Below are positions 59,893-64,000 of a DNA stretch of 64,000 nucleotides, piece by piece. Origin of the DNA: Tillus elongatus (Eukaryota > Arthropoda > Insecta > Coleoptera > Cleridae). Position 1 is the first letter of the stretch. Every line of letters starts with the position of its first letter. Location: the NCBI GenBank assembly GCA_964006375.1, contig OZ023267.1, positions 22,255,739-22,319,738 on the forward strand, given 5' to 3'. A program made the translations under genes and the position numbers. The notes beneath the pieces are model-generated. The model was not told where the DNA came from and ran no database searches. It saw nothing but the letters and a program-made list of their open reading frames with translations.

Positions 59893-60250
59893 CATGGGCT
59901 GCTTACTTTTCCTCATTTATATGGGCGTCTGTCTGCTTCTTTCATCCTGACCCCTCTGATGTCTCACAAAACGTAACCGAAATCATCCAAGCTGGCATGG
60001 AATTATTTATTCCACGTACACAGAAAACCTCTTCAGCCACTCAAAAGCCCTGGTTCTCTAAATCCTGTGACAAGGCCAGACTTGAAAAGGCCAAAGCTCA
60101 CAAAACGCTTCTACGCGATCCCAGTCAAGAAAACCGTCAAGCATTTAACGACGCAAGAAACCGCATTCTTTCTGAGGCAAAAAACTCGTTTAATAACCAC
60201 ATCAAAAACAAAGTACTCTCAAGCTCCAACGGCAGCAAACCCTTCTGGAC
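59893..60250 (+). pseudogene. LINE fragment between endonuclease and RT, split by Jockey
   Basis: Frame reads FHPDPSDVSQNVTEIIQAGM, ELFIPRTQKTSSATQKPWFS, KSCDKARLEKAKAHKTLL, ...IKNKVLSSSNGSKPFW. This Lys-rich linker with PWFS...R..F...RN...FW is characteristic of the region between endonuclease and RT in CR1/Jockey-type elements. The frame is open but ends where the A-tail of the minus-strand Jockey element begins; no continuation exists in the window. Older than the Jockey insertion. Confidence 0.72.
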
Positions 60251-60260
60251 TTTTTTTTTT

Positions 60261-60464
60261 GATGCAGGAGGGGGAAATGCTCATGCAGAACTCATTCACG
60301 GCCCCGTAGGTTCCGTGAGATATCGAGGTACTGTGAGACTGTACTCACTAAAACCCCCTCCCAGGGAGTACCGGACCTTAGTCCATACCTCCGTCGGAAA
60401 GAATTACACACAATGACTTTTTAGGGAATGAATGTTTCCATTCTGTTTTTTGCCGCAGGGGCGT
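60261..60464 (-). other. 3' UTR and poly(A) junction of Jockey LINE
   Basis: Non-coding sequence after the ORF2 stop. On the minus strand it includes CGGTACTCCCTGGGAGGGGG and ends ...CTCCTGCATC followed by A10. No TSD can be checked because the 5' end is off the window. Confidence 0.7.
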
Positions 60465-63143
60465 TTAGCGGGTAAGTATAAGCTTTGGACGCTTATGCTT
60501 GTGTGGAAGTTGCTCGTCGTAGTCGGTGGCACTACGGAGAAGAGCATTTGGGTGAGAAGCGGCTTTTGCGAACTGGGTTGTGGATAGTTGAGTTATAAAC
60601 TCAAGTATCGAAGGCATTTCCAGATCAGAGTGAATCTGACTGTTTCGGACAAACCATGGCGCTCCGGTTACCATTCTCAGAATTTTGTTCTGGATGATTT
60701 GAAGGCTCTTGATATGTGTTGCGGCCGCGGTGGCCCATGCGGGTGATGCATAGGTCAAGGCTGGCCGGATAATGACTTTGTAGATGATCAACTTATTGTT
60801 CATGGACAATTTTGAATTTCTATTTAGAAGTGGGAACAGCTTCGAGATGAACATCGAGGCTTTCTTTCGAGCGTGATCGACATGGGGGCGCCATGTTAAG
60901 TGTTTGTCGAGGAAAACCCCGAGGTATTTGGCGAAATCTTGCCAGGGGATTGGACGGTTGTCGAATGAAACGTGTTCGTGAGGTGTGTGTCTCCTCTTGG
61001 AAAATAGGACAGCTGAACATTTATCGGGGTTTATGGCTAGAAGAGATTTCCTATACCATGATTGCAGCTCGACTACGGCGGTCTGAAGTCGTTCGGTTAT
61101 TATCCTCGGCTGAGTGGAGCTGCTGAGGATGGTAGTGTCGTCTGCGTACAGTGCGTATGTCACGTTTAGGGGGGCTGTCGGAATATCTGCGACAAATATA
61201 TTGTACAGCAGAGGGGAGATAGCAGAACCCTGCGAGAGACCAGCCGTGGCTGGGTACGTTCTAGATCTGGCTCCAAGGTGTTTGACCTGGTACTTCCTCT
61301 GTTGCAGGTATGACCTGATTAGCAGAATCAGAGGGAGAGGATAATTAAATGATAGAAGTTTGTTTAGGAGGCCCGCATGCCAAACCCTATCGAAAGCTTG
61401 AGCAATGTCAAGGAATATTGCACCAGTTGACTTGTTTATGTTAAATCCTTTGGTGATGTTTTCCACCACACGAAGGACTTGGTCAGTGGTGGAGTGCTGG
61501 TGTCTGAAGCCGAATTGCTCATCCGGGAGGATATGATTTTCTGAGGTGAAAGAAGCTAGCCTTTTCTGAATCAGTTTTTCGGCGATTTTACCGATGACTG
61601 GTAGCAGGCTAATGGGCCTGTAGTTTTGAGGGAACAGCGGATCTTTGTTGGGTTTCGGGATGTTGATAATGTCGGCAAGTTTCCACATGGAAGGAAAATG
61701 TTGAAATCGCAACATGGCATTCATAATCGTAACTATGAATACCACGGCTTTGCGGGGGAGGTTTTTCAGGGCTACGTTGGAGATTCCATCGTATCCCGGA
61801 GCTTTCCTATTTTTTAATGCTTTGATTATTTGGGAAACTTCTTCGAAAGTTGTGGGCTCGATAGTTGTGTCTGGGGTGGCGCGAAGCGCACTCCTGACAT
61901 AGCGGTGCGTTCTTGCTACGTGCGACAGATCAACGTTGTCATAATTCGGGCTGAATTGCAACTCCAGATGATCTGCGAATGCAGTAGTTTTCTCTGCATC
62001 CGTGTATACCACACCATTACGGCCGTGAAGCGGGGATATCGGAAGTTTTTGGGAGCGTAGGGCTTTCGCCATTTGCCAGACGGAATTGTCTTGGGTAGAC
62101 AGGGTTTGCAGGCGCTCCTCCCAACAATTGTTGCGGAGTTCTTGTAGGGCGGATCGTACTTGTTTGATGAGTCTGTTAGCGTCTCGTTTGTCGGTGGGGT
62201 TTCCGGTGCGTTGAGCCAGTCTACGCACGCGGTTCTTTTCGAGTATCATTTCCCTGATACTGGACGGAAAAGGTGGCAGATTGCTCTGGGCGGGGTACGT
62301 CCTTGATGCATGTTCGATAGAGCATTGAATTTTGGACTGTAGATTATCCACGGCACCCTCGAGTTCGGGGATGCCGCGGATAACCGGAATATTGCCAAGG
62401 GTGTTTTTAAGCTGATCTGTGAAGACTGGCCACAGTACCTTTTTCCTTGGGAGGGCGGGTTCGTCGCTGACGTCGCCGAGCTGCAATATGACTGGGTTAT
62501 GGTCCGACGAGAGGTCGTTTTGGGTTGTTATTTCATGGAGAAGGGTGGTGTTCGACATGATAACTATGTCAAGCACGTCGGGTCGACCTGCACTGCCGAA
62601 GTGTGTAGGTATTTGGGGAGCGTCAACCGTGCAATTTGCACGGCTGTCGACGTAGGCTTGGAGGAATCTCCCATTTGTGTTGGCATTGCGAGAATGCCAA
62701 TTGGGATGTTTGGAATTTAAATCGCCAGCAATTATTATGGGTTGGTTGGTATCGAATAAGAGGTCTAGGTCGGCGTCTAGAATTCTCTTTTGTGGCGGAT
62801 TATATGCAGAAATGAGCTTAATTGGGCCTGCAGAGAAAGTGTTTACTACGACTTGCGTAGCCTCGATGTTTTGCAGGGCTGGCGTGCTGAAAGGGTGGTG
62901 GTCAATATTTGTCTTTACATACACTGCCGTGCCGCCACCTCTGGAAGTGGTGCGGTCATTGCGGTACAGTGTATAGTTAGGGAGTTTCGGATTGGTTGGA
63001 AGACGCATTTTGGTTTCCTGGACTAGAATAACGTCCAGTTTTAATCGTTGGGCGAATTCTTGGAGCTCATTTCTTTTGCAGGCTAGGCCGTTTGCATTCC
63101 ATGATGCAACCTGCAGGGATTGTGGCTTTCTTCGAGAAATCAT
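60465..63143 (-). CDS. Jockey-type ORF2: AP-like endonuclease and reverse transcriptase
   Basis: 892 residues, uninterrupted. Residues about 10-225 form an exonuclease-endonuclease-phosphatase endonuclease: SWNANGL (14-20), QETK (42-45), GDLNSKH (140-146), DVLDIV (189-194) and SSDHNPV (212-218), so the catalytic Glu, Asp-x-Asn and SDH are all present. RT spans about 445-720: KAPGYDGI (447-454), NYRPISLL (507-514), FLDIAQAFDRVWH (577-589), LSQGSAISPLLYN (636-648), YADDT (666-670) and KYLG (739-742). It nicks target DNA and reverse-transcribes the element RNA. No RNase H, as in the Jockey clade. Start: the ATG directly follows the ORF1 stop. It looks functional. Confidence 0.95.
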   Translation of the reverse strand: MISRRKPQSLQVASWNANGLACKRNELQEFAQRLKLDVILVQETKMRLPTNPKLPNYTLYRNDRTTSRGGGTAVYVKTNIDHHPFSTPALQNIEATQVVVNTFSAGPIKLISAYNPPQKRILDADLDLLFDTNQPIIIAGDLNSKHPNWHSRNANTNGRFLQAYVDSRANCTVDAPQIPTHFGSAGRPDVLDIVIMSNTTLLHEITTQNDLSSDHNPVILQLGDVSDEPALPRKKVLWPVFTDQLKNTLGNIPVIRGIPELEGAVDNLQSKIQCSIEHASRTYPAQSNLPPFPSSIREMILEKNRVRRLAQRTGNPTDKRDANRLIKQVRSALQELRNNCWEERLQTLSTQDNSVWQMAKALRSQKLPISPLHGRNGVVYTDAEKTTAFADHLELQFSPNYDNVDLSHVARTHRYVRSALRATPDTTIEPTTFEEVSQIIKALKNRKAPGYDGISNVALKNLPRKAVVFIVTIMNAMLRFQHFPSMWKLADIINIPKPNKDPLFPQNYRPISLLPVIGKIAEKLIQKRLASFTSENHILPDEQFGFRHQHSTTDQVLRVVENITKGFNINKSTGAIFLDIAQAFDRVWHAGLLNKLLSFNYPLPLILLIRSYLQQRKYQVKHLGARSRTYPATAGLSQGSAISPLLYNIFVADIPTAPLNVTYALYADDTTILSSSTQPRIITERLQTAVVELQSWYRKSLLAINPDKCSAVLFSKRRHTPHEHVSFDNRPIPWQDFAKYLGVFLDKHLTWRPHVDHARKKASMFISKLFPLLNRNSKLSMNNKLIIYKVIIRPALTYASPAWATAAATHIKSLQIIQNKILRMVTGAPWFVRNSQIHSDLEMPSILEFITQLSTTQFAKAASHPNALLRSATDYDEQLPHKHKRPKLILTR

Positions 63144-63926
63144 TTACTTCTTGAAGATTGACACGATTTCGGGGATTTGCGGGATGGCGGAGGTGATCAG
63201 CGTCAGCAGATCAGGGGAAGTTTGGAGGATGTTCAGGACTTTCCCCGCGACCAACTTCAGCTGTGTGAAGTTGATCATGGTGATAAGGGAGAGTGCACTG
63301 GACAGGTCTATGGCGGGAGCTGCCTTTGCAGTGGAAGCTGCTTTTGCAGGGGGAGCTGGGTTCGGCTTGGGTGTTACCGGTTTCGAGGTGGTTGTGGGTT
63401 GGACGGGGCGGAAAGATCCAGTGGCAGCCGCGTAGGAAACTTGCGGCTTCCGTTGGGAGGTCTGTTTGTTGGGTTTGGGGAATTTCGGGCAGCCTTTATA
63501 GTTGTCGGTGTGACCCTCCTCGCAGTTGCAGCAAGTTGGGTCAACGGATAGGGGCTTTTTACACTCCACAGACAAATGGGGGCCGCTGCATTTCACGCAG
63601 CGGGGGGCTCGCCTACAGGACTGTTGGGAGTGACCAAACCTTTGGCAGCGATGGCACTGGTTCGGAAGGTTCTTTTTGTGTAGCGACTCCACCTTGACGA
63701 GGAGTTTGCACACAGTTTGGATGCCGAAAATGGACCTTTCGGACTTAGGGAGGTTGGTCATGATGAGGGGCATGGGGATTTTCTTGTTGCCCCTACCTCT
63801 GCGACACATGCGATGGACGCCAACGGGATGGAAACCCTGTTTGATGAGGTCTTGTTCGACCTCTTCTATGGGGATGGATTCACAGACCCCCCGGAAGACA
63901 ATTTTTATATATACTGGGTTCAGCCG
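63144..63926 (-). CDS. Jockey-type ORF1 (gag-like nucleic-acid-binding protein), 5' incomplete
   Basis: The open frame runs from 63926 (just after an in-frame TGA at 63927-63929) to the TAA at 63144-63146. The upstream part reads NPVYIKIVFRGVCESIP and HPVGVHRMCRRGRGNKK, the gag domain that precedes zinc knuckles in Jockey elements, so the first ATG (63809) is internal. Three CCHC-type knuckles follow, counted from that Met: C52-C55-H60-C65, C71-C74-H78-C83 and C93-C96-H100-C107, then a Pro/Lys/Ala-rich C terminus. It would bind element RNA. The TGA at 63927 or a nearby frameshift breaks the N-terminal part seen here; beyond it another frame is open to the window end. Confidence 0.85.
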   Translation of the reverse strand, partial: RLNPVYIKIVFRGVCESIPIEEVEQDLIKQGFHPVGVHRMCRRGRGNKKIPMPLIMTNLPKSERSIFGIQTVCKLLVKVESLHKKNLPNQCHRCQRFGHSQQSCRRAPRCVKCSGPHLSVECKKPLSVDPTCCNCEEGHTDNYKGCPKFPKPNKQTSQRKPQVSYAAATGSFRPVQPTTTSKPVTPKPNPAPPAKAASTAKAAPAIDLSSALSLITMINFTQLKLVAGKVLNILQTSPDLLTLITSAIPQIPEIVSIFKK

Positions 63927-64000
63927 TCAAAGCGGCTAGAAAAGCCGCTCTGAGGTCTGACGACAGGGAGCGGAAGGGTACGATAAGCTCCCGGAGTTGC

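Larger units (their letters stand above)
60251..64000 (-). mobile_element. Jockey-clade LINE, intact ORF2, 5' end beyond window
   Basis: From right to left: ORF1 (gag), ORF2 (endonuclease-RT), a 3' UTR of about 204 bp (60261-60464) and an A10 tail (T10 at 60251-60260). The region is near 50% GC, against a clearly AT-rich surrounding. Intact ORF2, a clean A-tail and insertion into a LINE relic indicate a recent arrival. Confidence 0.9.

Noticed and set aside
62992..63697. Long plus-strand open frames of 124-147 codons over the Jockey gag region
   Set aside because: They are shadows of the minus-strand ORF1/ORF2 in GC-rich DNA.
60251..64000. Horizontal transfer of the Jockey LINE because of its different base composition
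   Set aside because: Intact LINEs are often GC-richer than AT-rich hosts; base composition alone cannot show transfer.

Overview
The window looks like repeat-rich, AT-rich nuclear DNA of an arthropod, most likely an insect. The evidence is the mix of mobile elements: a Jockey-clade LINE, mariner-like DD41D transposons, hAT, Penelope-like and tRNA-derived SINE sequences. I found no host protein-coding gene that I can defend. Almost everything recognisable is a transposable element, mostly decayed and nested. The order of insect cannot be decided from this sequence.

Layout. 1-2475 is a dispersed repeat (here family L) split by a non-autonomous hAT element with a perfect 8-bp target duplication. 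2.5-9 kb holds pieces of a TA-microsatellite-cored family (family T), a hAT transposase relic and a LINE 3' end. 10.5-11.7 kb is a 307-bp tandem array in which every unit carries a type I hammerhead ribozyme on the minus strand. 11.9-14.3 kb has a dead mariner transposase, an LTR-like segment and a fold-back element. 14.5-16.7 kb is a second family L copy. 17.9-20.6 kb is an essentially full-length DD41D mariner-like element with inverted repeats of about 570 bp. 21.7-22.6 kb is a Penelope-like GIY-YIG endonuclease relic. 23-35 kb is dominated by family T, including two copies that carry the same exon-like gene fragment, and an inverted repeat with two hammerhead motifs. 35.6-37.8 kb is a cluster of hammerhead-unit derivatives interrupted by an RNase H-bearing LINE fragment. 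37.8-41 kb has a third family L copy and a LINE C-terminal relic. 41-53 kb is mainly family T, a 2.15-kb transposon with CCCAAGCAAC ends inserted in a TA tract, and a tRNA-derived SINE with 14-bp target duplications. 54.9-57 kb is a second DD41D mariner copy. 59.9-64 kb is an apparently intact Jockey LINE (minus strand, 5' end beyond the window) inserted into another LINE.

There are 27 (TA)n tracts totalling roughly 2.4 kb, about one per 2.4 kb. Most are the core of family T copies, so many apparent short ORFs are only YIYIYI translations of them.

The most interesting signal is the hammerhead system. The 307-bp array fits the architecture known for animal retrozymes (tandem units, each with a type I hammerhead with a very short stem III). 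Related solo units lie at 35.6-37.8 kb, and a second hammerhead family sits in an inverted repeat at 34.5-34.8 kb. Helper machinery in the form of an intact Penelope-like or other reverse transcriptase is not present beside it. The intact Jockey ORFs at the right end are the only apparently functional reverse transcriptase in the window.
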